A DNA stretch of 64,000 bases from Anaerolineae bacterium (GTDB lineage Bacteria > Chloroflexota > Anaerolineae > Aggregatilineales > Phototrophicaceae). This document shows, one piece after another, positions 19,292-27,918 of this stretch (its first letter is position 1; each line of letters opens with the position of its first letter). The notes under the pieces were generated by a model that was not told the DNA's origin, did not search any database, and was given only the letters and a program-made list of their open reading frames with translations. Where the stretch lies: the NCBI GenBank assembly GCA_022820125.1, contig JAJEGA010000001.1, positions 1 to 64,000 on the forward strand. Direction: 5' to 3'. Position numbers and translations under genes: made by a program.

Positions 19292-20276
19292 TTAGCTCCT
19301 CCTCGACAACATGACAGGCGGTGAAGTGCTTCGGCTCAATCTCGATAAGATTGGGCTCGACTGTTTTGCAGACTTCCTGCGCCAAGGGGCAGCGCTCATG
19401 GAAGCGACAGCCGCTCGGCGGGCGATCCAGCGCCGGCGGCCGCCCGGGTATTGCCAGCCGCTCCTCGCGCGAATCAAGGCTGGGAAGGGACTCGATCAAA
19501 TAACGCGTATAAGGATGACGCGGATTCTCCAAAATAGTCTTTGCATCGGCCTCTTCCACCAGCTTGCCGGCGTACAAAATGCCGATGCGATCGGCCAGGT
19601 TGGCGTGCACCCCGATGTCATGTGTGATTAAAACCAGGGTGCTGCCTTCTTTTTGCTGCACGTCCTTGAGCATCTGAATCACGCCGCGCTGCACGACCAC
19701 ATCAAGCGCAGTGGTCGGCTCATCGGCGAAGATCAGCTTGGGCCAGAGAATCGTCGCCAGGGCGATGGTCACGCGCTGACGCATGCCGCCCGAAAGCTGA
19801 TGCGGATACGATGCCATCACCTTTTCCGGCAGCCCTAAATCGCGCAGATATTCGCCGGTTATATTAAAGGATTCTTTCTTGGTCACATCGCGATGAGCGC
19901 TGATGAAGTCATGAAAAGTATCGCGGATGCGGCGCACCGGATTCAGCACATGCATGGAACCTTGCGGAATGTAAGAAATCGTGCGCCATTTCAGGTCGCG
20001 CTGCTGCTCCTCGCTCATATCGGCGGCGTTCATTTCTTCGCCATCGAGATGGTATATCACCTCGCCGCCAACGACTGTCAGCGGCGGCTGATAAGCGCCC
20101 AGCAGAATGCGCAGCAAAGTTGACTTGCCGCAGCCCGATTCGCCGGCGATGCCATATACCTCGCCCTCCTGAATCCGCAGCGTGATATCGTCTACCGCTT
20201 TGACCGTGCGCTCAACGCCGTAAGCTTTGGTGATGTAATAGGCGCGCAGATTGTTGGTTTCGATTATGGTGCCCAT
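19278..20276 (-). CDS. Oligopeptide-type ABC importer ATPase (DppD/OppD-like)
   Basis: 332 residues with Walker A GESGCGKSTLLR, signature LSGGMRQRVTIALAT, Walker B KLIFADEPTTALDV and H-loop ITHDIG. The C-terminal oligo_HPY Cys cluster (GCRFHERCPLAQEVC) is present. It overlaps the permease gene upstream by 13 nt and the second ATPase gene downstream by 14 nt, a tightly coupled operon. Confidence 0.92.
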   Translation of the reverse strand: MGTIIETNNLRAYYITKAYGVERTVKAVDDITLRIQEGEVYGIAGESGCGKSTLLRILLGAYQPPLTVVGGEVIYHLDGEEMNAADMSEEQQRDLKWRTISYIPQGSMHVLNPVRRIRDTFHDFISAHRDVTKKESFNITGEYLRDLGLPEKVMASYPHQLSGGMRQRVTIALATILWPKLIFADEPTTALDVVVQRGVIQMLKDVQQKEGSTLVLITHDIGVHANLADRIGILYAGKLVEEADAKTILENPRHPYTRYLIESLPSLDSREERLAIPGRPPALDRPPSGCRFHERCPLAQEVCKTVEPNLIEIEPKHFTACHVVEEELNVAV

Positions 20277-21187
20277 GCGCCATCCTTGTCTTTGCGCGGT
20301 TCCTCATCCTCTGACTCTTCGCCCGCGTCCGCCGAGAGACGAACCAAGCGCTTGCGCGGATCGAGATATTCGCCCAAGCCGACCGACATCAAATAGAAGC
20401 CCAACACCATGAGGACCACGGTAACGATAGGGACGATAATGACCCAAGCTCGGCCAGCGAACACAGATTGATAATACGTTGCCCAATAAATCATGGTGCC
20501 AACAGTTGGGCTGTCGAGGTCGGCCAAGCCGAGATATGACAGCGTCACTTCAAAACCAATGGAGAAGAGGAAACCACTGATAACATCGGCCAGCATATAA
20601 GGAATGATGAATGGCAGATGTTCCCGAATGACGATCCGGACGGTGCTCATGCCACTGAATACAGCTGTATGGGTGAAGTCGCGCTCGCGCAAACTCAAAA
20701 CCTGCGAGCGATATCGCTTGGATGGATGCGCCCAGTCGAACAAGCCGATCAGTATGCCCAAGGAATACATGGTCATACTGCCACGAAGGATGGACGCGAT
20801 TAGGATAACCAGGGGTAATCGCGGAATGACGATGAAGCTCTCAACGGTGGACTGCGCGACCCGGTCAAAGATGCCGCCAAAATAACCGGACAACATGCCG
20901 AGCATCACGCCGATGCCGCGACCAATGGTGACCGCGATGATCGAAATCGTCAGCGTGTTTCGAATAGCGAATGTGGTCGACCAGAAGACATCTTCTCCCT
21001 GTGATGTCGTGCCGAAGACGAAAGTAGCCGATGGGGGCTGGTTTCGCTTGACTTTGCGCCGCAGCTTCCCCGCTTCATAGGGCGAGAAAAAAGAAAGCAC
21101 GATCATAACCGCGACTATCAGCAAAATCAGCGAGCCGAAACGAAAAGAGGGGCTGAATTTGATCAGGTCTCGTATCGTAGTAAACAA
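20264..21187 (-). CDS. Oligopeptide-type ABC permease (DppC/OppC-like)
   Basis: 307 residues from a TTG start with GGAGG 7 nt upstream. N-terminal helix then the periplasmic loop with FVFGTTSQGEDVFWSTTFAI, the DppC-family hallmark (GTDxxGRD-like), and five more helices. The EAA loop is around FSGMSTVRIVIREHLPFIIP. An acidic C-terminal tail (EESEDEEPRKDKDG) is unusual but short. Confidence 0.9.
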   Translation of the reverse strand: MFTTIRDLIKFSPSFRFGSLILLIVAVMIVLSFFSPYEAGKLRRKVKRNQPPSATFVFGTTSQGEDVFWSTTFAIRNTLTISIIAVTIGRGIGVMLGMLSGYFGGIFDRVAQSTVESFIVIPRLPLVILIASILRGSMTMYSLGILIGLFDWAHPSKRYRSQVLSLRERDFTHTAVFSGMSTVRIVIREHLPFIIPYMLADVISGFLFSIGFEVTLSYLGLADLDSPTVGTMIYWATYYQSVFAGRAWVIIVPIVTVVLMVLGFYLMSVGLGEYLDPRKRLVRLSADAGEESEDEEPRKDKDGAWAP

Positions 21188-21230
21188 TGCAGCCTCCGAA
21201 AGGCGACAACTGTAATCTGCGTCCGCGACC

Positions 21231-22229
21231 CTATCTCAGGCGCACACGCGGATCAAGGACAGGATAAAGCAGGTCGATGATCAGCATAGCAGTGGCGACC
21301 CCAACGATCGATAAAAGCGCGATCCCCATAATGATGTTGTAGTCGGCGTTGTAAATCGCGTTATATAACACGAAACCCAATCCGGGATAGGCGAACAAGA
21401 TTTCGGTGATGAGCGCGCCTTCAAAAATCGCGCCGAAAGCCAATGCCAGATCTGTCACTTGCGGCAGCATGGTGTTGCGAGCGACATAAAACAAGATGAT
21501 TTTGCGCTTGGGCACAGCCGCCAGCTCGGCGTATTGCACATAATCGTTGGCGATCTCGGTCGTCGTCAGCGCCTTCGCCATGATGAAGCGAAAGGCGATG
21601 GCGCCGATGATGATTGAAAGCGCCGGCAAGAAGCCGAAATAAAGCACCGTGCTGATGTACTTCCAAGTGAGAGCCGGCTCCCCGCGTGAACCGCCCATTA
21701 TCGGAAATATCTGCAGCCATGCTCCAAAAATGATGAAGAGCACCAAGGCGGTAATGAGATATGGCACGGGATACACCATAACGACGAATCGCTCGAGGAA
21801 TTGCGACCAACGCCGGTTGTGGAAGTAACCAGCCAGAGCGCCCAAGAACACGCCAATAGTCCATGAAATAATGATTGTTGTAGTCAAGAGACCCACTGAC
21901 CAGGGCAAGCCAGCAGCGATGATATCCGAGACCGGGCGAGGAAAATTCCCAAATGATACGCCGAGATCGCCTTCAAGCAGACGCGCCCAAAAGCGGCCAT
22001 ACTGCTCAAGCAATGTGCCTTCCAAGCCAAAGAGCGCCATTGCCGATTCGCGCATACTGACAACCGCATGGGGGTCGATAGACGCAAACGCGGTCATGCG
22101 CCCGATCATTTCATCGACTGGATTTATCGGCGATAAGCGCGGAATTAGAAACGTGGCTGAAATGCCGACAAATATAACGAGCGCCCATTGGAGGATGCGT
22201 GGCAAGATGTAGGTGCGCAGCAGATTCAT
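21231..22229 (-). CDS. Oligopeptide-type ABC permease (DppB/OppB-like)
   Basis: 332 residues with the DppB layout: first helix YILPRILQWALVIFVGISAT, long extracellular segment, five further helices, EAA loop near AELAAVPKRKIILFYVARNT, and the family end motif YPVLDPRVRLR. It is followed after 43 nt by the DppC-like gene. The gap upstream to the binding-protein gene carries three repeat copies. Confidence 0.9.
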   Translation of the reverse strand: MNLLRTYILPRILQWALVIFVGISATFLIPRLSPINPVDEMIGRMTAFASIDPHAVVSMRESAMALFGLEGTLLEQYGRFWARLLEGDLGVSFGNFPRPVSDIIAAGLPWSVGLLTTTIIISWTIGVFLGALAGYFHNRRWSQFLERFVVMVYPVPYLITALVLFIIFGAWLQIFPIMGGSRGEPALTWKYISTVLYFGFLPALSIIIGAIAFRFIMAKALTTTEIANDYVQYAELAAVPKRKIILFYVARNTMLPQVTDLALAFGAIFEGALITEILFAYPGLGFVLYNAIYNADYNIIMGIALLSIVGVATAMLIIDLLYPVLDPRVRLR

Positions 22230-22251
22230 CTATGATCCCTAATTCATGATT

Positions 22252-22397
22252 CGTAGGGGCGAGCGCAGGTCAGTGTCGGCGGTCGGTGTCTACGCGACCT
22301 ACGCGACCTACACGACCCGGCGGCTCGCCCGTACACACTCGCAAAGTCGCGATTCGCTAGCATTGAATCTGTAGGGGCGATCCTTGGATCGCCCACA
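22252..22397. repeat. Composite repeat: family B nested inside a family A palindrome, then another family A copy
   Basis: Outer arms GTAGGGGCGAGCG (22253-22265) and CGGCTCGCCCGTAC (about 22320-22334) are inverted. Between them 22271-22318 is a family B copy (GTGTCGGCGGTCGGTGTCTA then CGCGACCTACGCGACC). 22370-22397 is a separate compact family A palindrome (GGGGCGATCC, 2-nt loop, GGATCGCCC). They fill the gap between the binding-protein and permease genes. Confidence 0.72.
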
Positions 22398-22409
22398 CAC
22401 AAACTCAAA

Positions 22410-24347
22410 TTACGACGTCGTCCTCAAGCCCTGGATGGCGTATTTGCCGCCCTGGAACCAGTACAAGGGCATAGCAAACGGATTCTCGGCAGTCGGGAAT
22501 CCCGTCCAGTACTTCTCGTCCCAAGTGACCAGCTTCTTGAAGGCGATGCAGGTGATGTCGAGCATGTTCTCGACCCAGTGCTGGATGAACTCGATGTTCG
22601 TGGCGATATTCTGATCGGCTTGGCCAATCGGATCGATCCCCTCCATCTTATCGAGCAATTCATCGAGCTTGGGATCCACCAGGCGCCGCATTTTGCCGCC
22701 GCCCAAGGGACGGTAGTCTTCGCCGGCCGGGGCATAGTAGTCCGAATGCAAGCCGTTGATGCGCGGCCAGAAGTCGCCGGCCGGCAGCGCAAAGGACATC
22801 CAGGGCGTGCTGACTTCGAAAGCGCCAACGAAATGGTTCTGGTTCCAGGCGCCGCGATCGAGCGTGATGAAGTTGACGTCAATGCCGAAGTCCTGCCACA
22901 TGTCGGCCGCCGCCTGCCCCATGCGGTAAGCATCGTTCTCGCTGGGGTCAGACTGCAGGTCTAGGGTCCAAGTCTCGCCATCGGGCGTCAGCCAGTTGCC
23001 GCCGCCATCGCGGCTCAAGCCGGCTTTCATCAGCAGCTTCTCGGCTGCGTCGGGCGCGAACTTCCACCAACCGGTGCCAAATATCTCAGCGGGCGTGCCC
23101 GGCACATCATAACCCTGCGCTATCGCCCACTCGTTGATCTGATCAGGGACGGTCGGGTCATAAACGCTGAACATCTCGCCATCGCCCAGGTCAATCTGCA
23201 ATTCGTTCAACCAGGGCTCCAGCGCCTCATGATATACCCCCGACATGGTCGCCGTTGGTGGTACAGCGAAGGTCGTAACCTTGGCGATGCCGCCTATATA
23301 TTCGGTCTGCAGCTCAACATTGTTGATCGCCAGCGCCAGCGCCCAGCGGACGTCCTTGTTTTGCAACAGGGGGTCGCCTTCGAAGTTGAAAGCCAGTTGA
23401 CGCGTGCTGTATTCATTGGGGAAAGCCCAGGGGAAGTCCTTGTACCAACTGCGCGCGGTCGGCGTGGTGTCCAACGTCGTCTCGAAGGACTCGATATCGA
23501 CATCGAAGTAAACATCCAGCTCGCCACGAGACATGGCGATCGCCTTCTTGATGTTCTCATTGCCGTAGAAGATGCTCATCACATAGGGAGGACCGGACCC
23601 GCCGGTGATGATGCCAGCCACTGAATTCTCCGGATCATCGCGGCGTTTGAACAGCTCCCAATAACCGTTGGGGTCGACATCCATCGGCAGGTAGTTGCCC
23701 AGCACGATGACATCTTCCGCTTCCCAATGCCAATCGGCGAGGGTCTCGCCATCAGCCAGATTCGCTTCCACCTCGGAAACGTAGTGGCTCGGCATCATGT
23801 ACAAGCCCGCCCAGCGCGATTCAAACACGGTATGCAAACGCGGGTTTGGCAGGGTGGTGAACTTAACGCTGAATTCGCCGGTCTTTTCGACGCCGACATC
23901 AAATTTGGTCAACTGCGCGTGCCAGCCTTGCTGTGTCAAACCAGGGTTGGCTTTGACCGTCTCAACCGTATAGACCACATCATCGGCGTTGAATTCTTCA
24001 CCATCGGACCACATGACGCCTTCGCGCAGGTCGACCGACATCTCGGTGAAGTCCTCATTGTATACGGGACCGGAGATTGCCAGCGCATTAATGTTTTCGC
24101 CAGTCTCCTGGTCGCCATTCCAGAAGGTCTCCAGCATCAACGCATGGTGGTGCGGGGTATTGCCGCCGGTGCGCCAGACATTGAAGTTGCCGACAGAACC
24201 CCAACGGAAGATCTGGTCGAAGACAAACAGATTCGCGCGCCCGCCCGGCACCTCAACGGGCAGACCCTGCGGCTCCTGGGCGACGCCAACGAGCGTTGGC
24301 ACGACAAGCAGCGCCAACAACACTAAAAGTACAAGCTTCCTTGCCAT
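22410..24347 (-). CDS. Peptide/oligosaccharide-type ABC substrate-binding protein (SBP_bac_5)
   Basis: 645 residues with a Sec signal peptide (KLVLLVLLALLVVPTLVGVA, cleavage near AQE). SBP_bac_5 features: EMSVDLREGVMWSDGEEFNA followed by DDVVYT, the family signature, then ALALAINN and a long second lobe. It is larger than typical DppA (about 535). Several plant-cell-wall and sulfated-glycan importers use this family, so in this gene context the ligand may be an oligosaccharide and not a peptide (inference). First gene of the importer operon. Confidence 0.9.
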   Translation of the reverse strand: MARKLVLLVLLALLVVPTLVGVAQEPQGLPVEVPGGRANLFVFDQIFRWGSVGNFNVWRTGGNTPHHHALMLETFWNGDQETGENINALAISGPVYNEDFTEMSVDLREGVMWSDGEEFNADDVVYTVETVKANPGLTQQGWHAQLTKFDVGVEKTGEFSVKFTTLPNPRLHTVFESRWAGLYMMPSHYVSEVEANLADGETLADWHWEAEDVIVLGNYLPMDVDPNGYWELFKRRDDPENSVAGIITGGSGPPYVMSIFYGNENIKKAIAMSRGELDVYFDVDIESFETTLDTTPTARSWYKDFPWAFPNEYSTRQLAFNFEGDPLLQNKDVRWALALAINNVELQTEYIGGIAKVTTFAVPPTATMSGVYHEALEPWLNELQIDLGDGEMFSVYDPTVPDQINEWAIAQGYDVPGTPAEIFGTGWWKFAPDAAEKLLMKAGLSRDGGGNWLTPDGETWTLDLQSDPSENDAYRMGQAAADMWQDFGIDVNFITLDRGAWNQNHFVGAFEVSTPWMSFALPAGDFWPRINGLHSDYYAPAGEDYRPLGGGKMRRLVDPKLDELLDKMEGIDPIGQADQNIATNIEFIQHWVENMLDITCIAFKKLVTWDEKYWTGFPTAENPFAMPLYWFQGGKYAIQGLRTTS

Positions 24348-24436
24348 TCCTAAGACTCCTTAACTTAAATGGAACGAAAAACGCAAGAGTGCCACGGTCG
24401 CGCCCCGGCATGCCCAGAACGGACAATCGCAAGGAT

Positions 24437-24464
24437 ATAGTAACGCAGATTCAAAACTTTGCAA
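24437..24464 (-). promoter_or_regulatory. Putative promoter of the peptide-type importer operon
   Basis: On the minus strand TTGCAA (24464-24459), a 16-nt spacer and TACTAT (24442-24437). It would start transcription near 24430, about 80 nt before the binding-protein ATG. Nothing else in the 24348-24572 divergent gap stands out. Confidence 0.4.
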
Positions 24465-24572
24465 GTAATCGGTTTTCCCAACTTGCATATTCTTTGGAAA
24501 CTGGCTAAGTTATTGGCTTATTGGCAATTGCGTAAACGCCTATGGTAGACTTCCCCGCGATACAAAGGAGAA

Positions 24573-25988
24573 ATGCCCGTGCCCGATAACCCAAATATCT
24601 TGCTGATCGCCATTGACTCCATTCGCGCCGACCACATGTCTTGTTACGGTTACAATAGGTTGACGACGCCGCACATCGACCGCTTCGCCCAAGCCGGCGC
24701 CCTGTTTGAAAACACATTCAGCGCGCATATCCCGACCACGCCCGCCTACGCCTCCATGCTCACCGGGCGGGATTGCTTCGGCACGCAGGTGGTGGCGCTG
24801 CGCCATCAGGGTCCCTTGCGCGCGGAAGCGCCAACCGCTGCTGAGATTCTCCGGCGCTATGGTTACAACACGACATCAGTCGGATTCAAAGGCAATCCCA
24901 GTTCACGCGGCTTCGACAACTATTTGGAATTCGATGGCTGGGGCAGTTATGCGACGGGACGGAGCCCCAAGGCGCAAAACCTCAACGATGCCTTGATTCC
25001 CGAGCTGGAGCGGCTCCATACCAGCGGGCAGCCTTGGTTCGTCACGACGCGGCACATGGACCCGCACCCGCCCTACCTGCCGCCGGAACCTTACGAGCGC
25101 ATGTTTTTCCACGGCGACGAATGCGACCCGGACAATCGCTCAATGGACCCCGTGCTCGCCTTCAAGCCCTTCCGCGACTTCTTCAAATCCTGGATGCCGC
25201 CGGGCGTCAGCGACAAAGATTACGTCATCGCCCAATATGACGGCGCCGTCGCCTACATGGACGCCTGCATTCAGTCGATCTTTGAAGCGCTTGAAAGCAT
25301 GGGCATCGCCGACAATACAATCGTCGCCCTCAATGGAGACCACGGCGAGACGCTTTATGACCACGACATCTTTTTCGACCACCACGGCATCTTTGACAAC
25401 GTCCTGCGCGTCCCGCTGATCATACGCTATCCGGATAGGATTCCCGCCGGCGCGCGTCTCAGCGGCTTCAATCAGCACAAGGATCTGCTGCCCACCCTGC
25501 TCGACCTGGCGGGCCTGGCCGAGCAAGCGGCCGCCGATGATTACCAGTTCGACGGCCAGAGCTTGATGGCGATGGTGGATGGCGGTACCGCGTCATTCGA
25601 CAGCGAATTCTACATAACCGAGTGCACCTGGATGCGCAAGCACGGCTGGCGCGCGCCCGGCTGGAAGCTGATGATCGCACTCGAGCCGGACTTCCACTTC
25701 AGGCCGCCGATCGAACTCTACAACCTGGTGGAAGACCCGAATGAAGACAACAATCTTGCTGAAGAGCGGCCCGATGTTGTCGCAGCCCTGCGGGCGCGCA
25801 TGGACGCCTGGATCGCCAAGCGCGAAGCCGAAACCGGCTTGACTAATCCCATGCTCACGCAAGGCGACTGGCACGGGCACAAAGGCGTTGGCCCCTTCAA
25901 GACATCGCAGCAAGCTTACGACACCTTGTATATCGGCGATGTGAATAAAGCGATCCGATTGCAAGCGCAATCGCGCGAAGAAGAATAA
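24573..25988 (+). CDS. Alkaline-phosphatase-superfamily (sulfatase-like) hydrolase with Thr in place of sulfatase Cys
   Basis: 471 residues with the sulfatase fold: NILLIAIDSIRADHMSCYGY, then IPTTPAYASMLTG, LNGDHGETLYDHDIFFDHHG (metal Asp/His) and a C-terminal EDPNEDNNLA segment. At the CxPxR motif the protein has Thr55-Thr56-Pro57-Ala58-Tyr59, so it cannot form formylglycine. Thr nucleophiles occur in phosphodiesterases/phosphotransferases of this superfamily, so phosphoester hydrolysis is more likely than sulfate-ester hydrolysis. AAAGGAG precedes the ATG; a GTG 6 nt later is also possible. No signal peptide. Confidence 0.82.
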   Translation: MPVPDNPNILLIAIDSIRADHMSCYGYNRLTTPHIDRFAQAGALFENTFSAHIPTTPAYASMLTGRDCFGTQVVALRHQGPLRAEAPTAAEILRRYGYNTTSVGFKGNPSSRGFDNYLEFDGWGSYATGRSPKAQNLNDALIPELERLHTSGQPWFVTTRHMDPHPPYLPPEPYERMFFHGDECDPDNRSMDPVLAFKPFRDFFKSWMPPGVSDKDYVIAQYDGAVAYMDACIQSIFEALESMGIADNTIVALNGDHGETLYDHDIFFDHHGIFDNVLRVPLIIRYPDRIPAGARLSGFNQHKDLLPTLLDLAGLAEQAAADDYQFDGQSLMAMVDGGTASFDSEFYITECTWMRKHGWRAPGWKLMIALEPDFHFRPPIELYNLVEDPNEDNNLAEERPDVVAALRARMDAWIAKREAETGLTNPMLTQGDWHGHKGVGPFKTSQQAYDTLYIGDVNKAIRLQAQSREEE

Positions 25989-26003
25989 CCACAACTGACA
26001 TTT

Positions 26004-26110
26004 GTAGGGCGACCTAGCAGGTCGCCCGCATAAAGCATATCGGTCGGGGCGTTTCATGAATCGCCCGCAAAAACGGATACTGTAGGGGCGTTTCGCCGAA
26101 ACGCCCGCAA
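26004..26110. repeat. Three successive family A palindromes
   Basis: 26004-26032 (TGTAGGGCGACCT, AGC, AGGTCGCCCGCA), 26045-26070 (degenerate) and 26082-26110 (TGTAGGGGCGTTTC, GCC, GAAACGCCCGCA), with 12-nt spacing. They fill the gap between the AP-superfamily gene and the Gfo/Idh gene. Confidence 0.8.
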
Positions 26111-26128
26111 TACGAAGGAGACCCCAAT

Positions 26129-27145
26129 ATGACCTTTCGCGTAGCCATCGTCGGCATGGGCGGGATCGGCAATAATCATGGCCGCTGCTATACCAATCAC
26201 CCGGATGCCGAAGTTGTCGCCGTCTGCGACATCATCCCAGAACGCTCGGACAAGGCGGCCGAGGCCTTTGGCTGTCAGGGCTTCTATTCTGTTCAGACGC
26301 TGCTCGAAAGCGGCGTCGAGTTTGATGCCGCCAGCGTGACAACAGCCGGCGCCGAAAACGGTGGCGACCATTACGCGCCGACCATGCAGCTGCTCCGCGC
26401 TGGTTATCCGGTCTTGGGCGAAAAGCCAATCTCAAACCGCGTCCCCGAAGCCGAGGAGATGGTCGCGCTCGCCCGCGAAAAAAACCTGCGCTACGGCGTC
26501 AATCTCAATCACCGCTTCACACCCGCCGCCGCATTGGCGAAAGAGTGGATGCTGCGCGGCCGCCTGGGCGAAGTCAACATGATCGACATGACAATGTGGA
26601 TCAACAACCCCAACGAAACCTCGCCCCATTTTCACATGCGCGCGCTGCACCCGCACTCGCTCGATGTTATGCGTTATTTCGCTCAGTCGGACGTTTCGCA
26701 GGTGCACGCGATTTTCAAAAAGGGCAAGGGCCGCCAGATCTGGTCCAACGTGCAAGTGAACCTGCTCTATGAGAACGGCATCATCGGCCACCTGCGCGGC
26801 AGCTACGACGGCAACTGGGGCCATACGAGCATGGGCGGCGGCAGCTATGGCTTGGAGACCCTGGATGTCTTCGGCTCGGACGGGCGCTTCTACCTGCGGG
26901 ACGCCTGCGAAGAACTCATTTACTATCCCCGTTTTGAAGGCACAACGGAACGCCACGAAAACTACGGCGGCATGAGCCACTTCGGCGAGACCTTCCAAAC
27001 CCGAATTGACCATTGGGTCGACCAGAATCTGGCGGGCGTCGCGCCTGAGAAAATCGACGCGTCCGGCGCCGATGCCTTGCACGTCCAACGCATCATTGAA
27101 GCGGCGATCGAGTCTTGGGACAGCGGACAGGTGGTCGCTTTGTGA
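26129..27145 (+). CDS. Gfo/Idh/MocA family oxidoreductase (copy 1)
   Basis: 338 residues: N-terminal NAD(P)-binding FRVAIVGMGGIGNNH, the family motif VLGEKPISNRV with catalytic Lys, and His residues in ALHPHSLDVMRYF. A C-terminal alpha/beta domain follows. It is clearly paralogous to the gene at 27915 (shared EKPISN, GxNLNHRFTPAA and NPxETSPHxHxxxLHPH blocks). It overlaps the sulfotransferase gene by 4 nt (GTGA). Likely a sugar or sugar-acid dehydrogenase; substrate unknown. Confidence 0.85.
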   Translation: MTFRVAIVGMGGIGNNHGRCYTNHPDAEVVAVCDIIPERSDKAAEAFGCQGFYSVQTLLESGVEFDAASVTTAGAENGGDHYAPTMQLLRAGYPVLGEKPISNRVPEAEEMVALAREKNLRYGVNLNHRFTPAAALAKEWMLRGRLGEVNMIDMTMWINNPNETSPHFHMRALHPHSLDVMRYFAQSDVSQVHAIFKKGKGRQIWSNVQVNLLYENGIIGHLRGSYDGNWGHTSMGGGSYGLETLDVFGSDGRFYLRDACEELIYYPRFEGTTERHENYGGMSHFGETFQTRIDHWVDQNLAGVAPEKIDASGADALHVQRIIEAAIESWDSGQVVAL

Positions 27146-27918
27146 TAACGATCATCGGGCGCGGTCACAGCGGCACGCGGACAATCTCCCATACGCTCTA
27201 CGCATCCGGCGTCTACATGGGCCAGACGCTCAACCCGTCGGGCGATCTCGTGCCGGCGCACGCCATGTACGACGCCTGCCGCATCTTCGCCCGCTATGTC
27301 AAGTGGAATGGCGACCTGAGCTGGGATTTCAGCCGCGCTCACGAGACCGAGATTCCGCCTGCCTTCATGCGCAATCTCAATCGCTACCTGGAATCAGTGC
27401 TGAATCACTCGCGACCGCTGAAGGGCTGGAAGGTGCCGGAGACGACGCTGATCTTCCCTTGGATCCTGCGCTTGTACCCCGACATGCACTACATCTTCTG
27501 GATTCGCAATCCGCGCGATAGCATCATCGGCTCGCATAAAACGGACGACATGCGCGATTTTGGCATTCAGTATCCCGATACCGACGACGAGCGCCTGCGC
27601 CGCGCCATCTCCTGGAAGTATCAGTACGACCTGGTCAAATCGGCGCCCAAGCCGAAACGCTGGATCGAAGTGCGCTTTGAAGATTTTGTGACGAAACAAG
27701 ACGAGACCCTGGACCGGCTTGAGGCTTTTCTCGGCATTCCATTGGCGCGCGTGGTCATGCGGCAAGACACCATCAACCGCTGGCGGACTGACACTGGCGT
27801 CAATTATTTCGACTTCTTTGAACCAGCCATGCGCGAATACAATTACGAGATTCCTCCTTTCAATGACCTTTGTAGGGGCGCCTCGCCGAGTCGCCCGCAA
27901 ATTGGGGTTCAACAATGA
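27142..27918 (+). CDS. Sulfotransferase-family protein
   Basis: 258 residues from a GTG start that overlaps the preceding stop (GTGA), with AGGTGG upstream. An in-frame TTG at 27115 is less likely. The 5'-phosphosulfate loop is MITIIGRGHSGTRTISH and the 3'-phosphate motif is WIRNPRDSIIGSH, so PAPS binding is expected. The last 17 residues (from LCRGASPSR) are encoded by a family A repeat, so the native C terminus was probably replaced. It lies between two Gfo/Idh paralogs. A sulfotransferase inside a catabolic cluster is unexpected; a kinase-like or other P-loop role cannot be excluded. Confidence 0.75.
   Translation: MITIIGRGHSGTRTISHTLYASGVYMGQTLNPSGDLVPAHAMYDACRIFARYVKWNGDLSWDFSRAHETEIPPAFMRNLNRYLESVLNHSRPLKGWKVPETTLIFPWILRLYPDMHYIFWIRNPRDSIIGSHKTDDMRDFGIQYPDTDDERLRRAISWKYQYDLVKSAPKPKRWIEVRFEDFVTKQDETLDRLEAFLGIPLARVVMRQDTINRWRTDTGVNYFDFFEPAMREYNYEIPPFNDLCRGASPSRPQIGVQQ
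27871..27899. repeat. Family A palindrome forming the sulfotransferase 3' end
   Basis: TGTAGGGGCGCCTC...GAGTCGCCCGCAA inside the coding region. It encodes the terminal CRGASPSRPQ peptide. Confidence 0.75.

Noticed and set aside
26004-26110. Regularly spaced short repeats as a possible CRISPR array
   Set aside because: Units are individual palindromes with changing arms, spacing is short and irregular, copies are scattered genome-wide in the window, and no cas genes are near.
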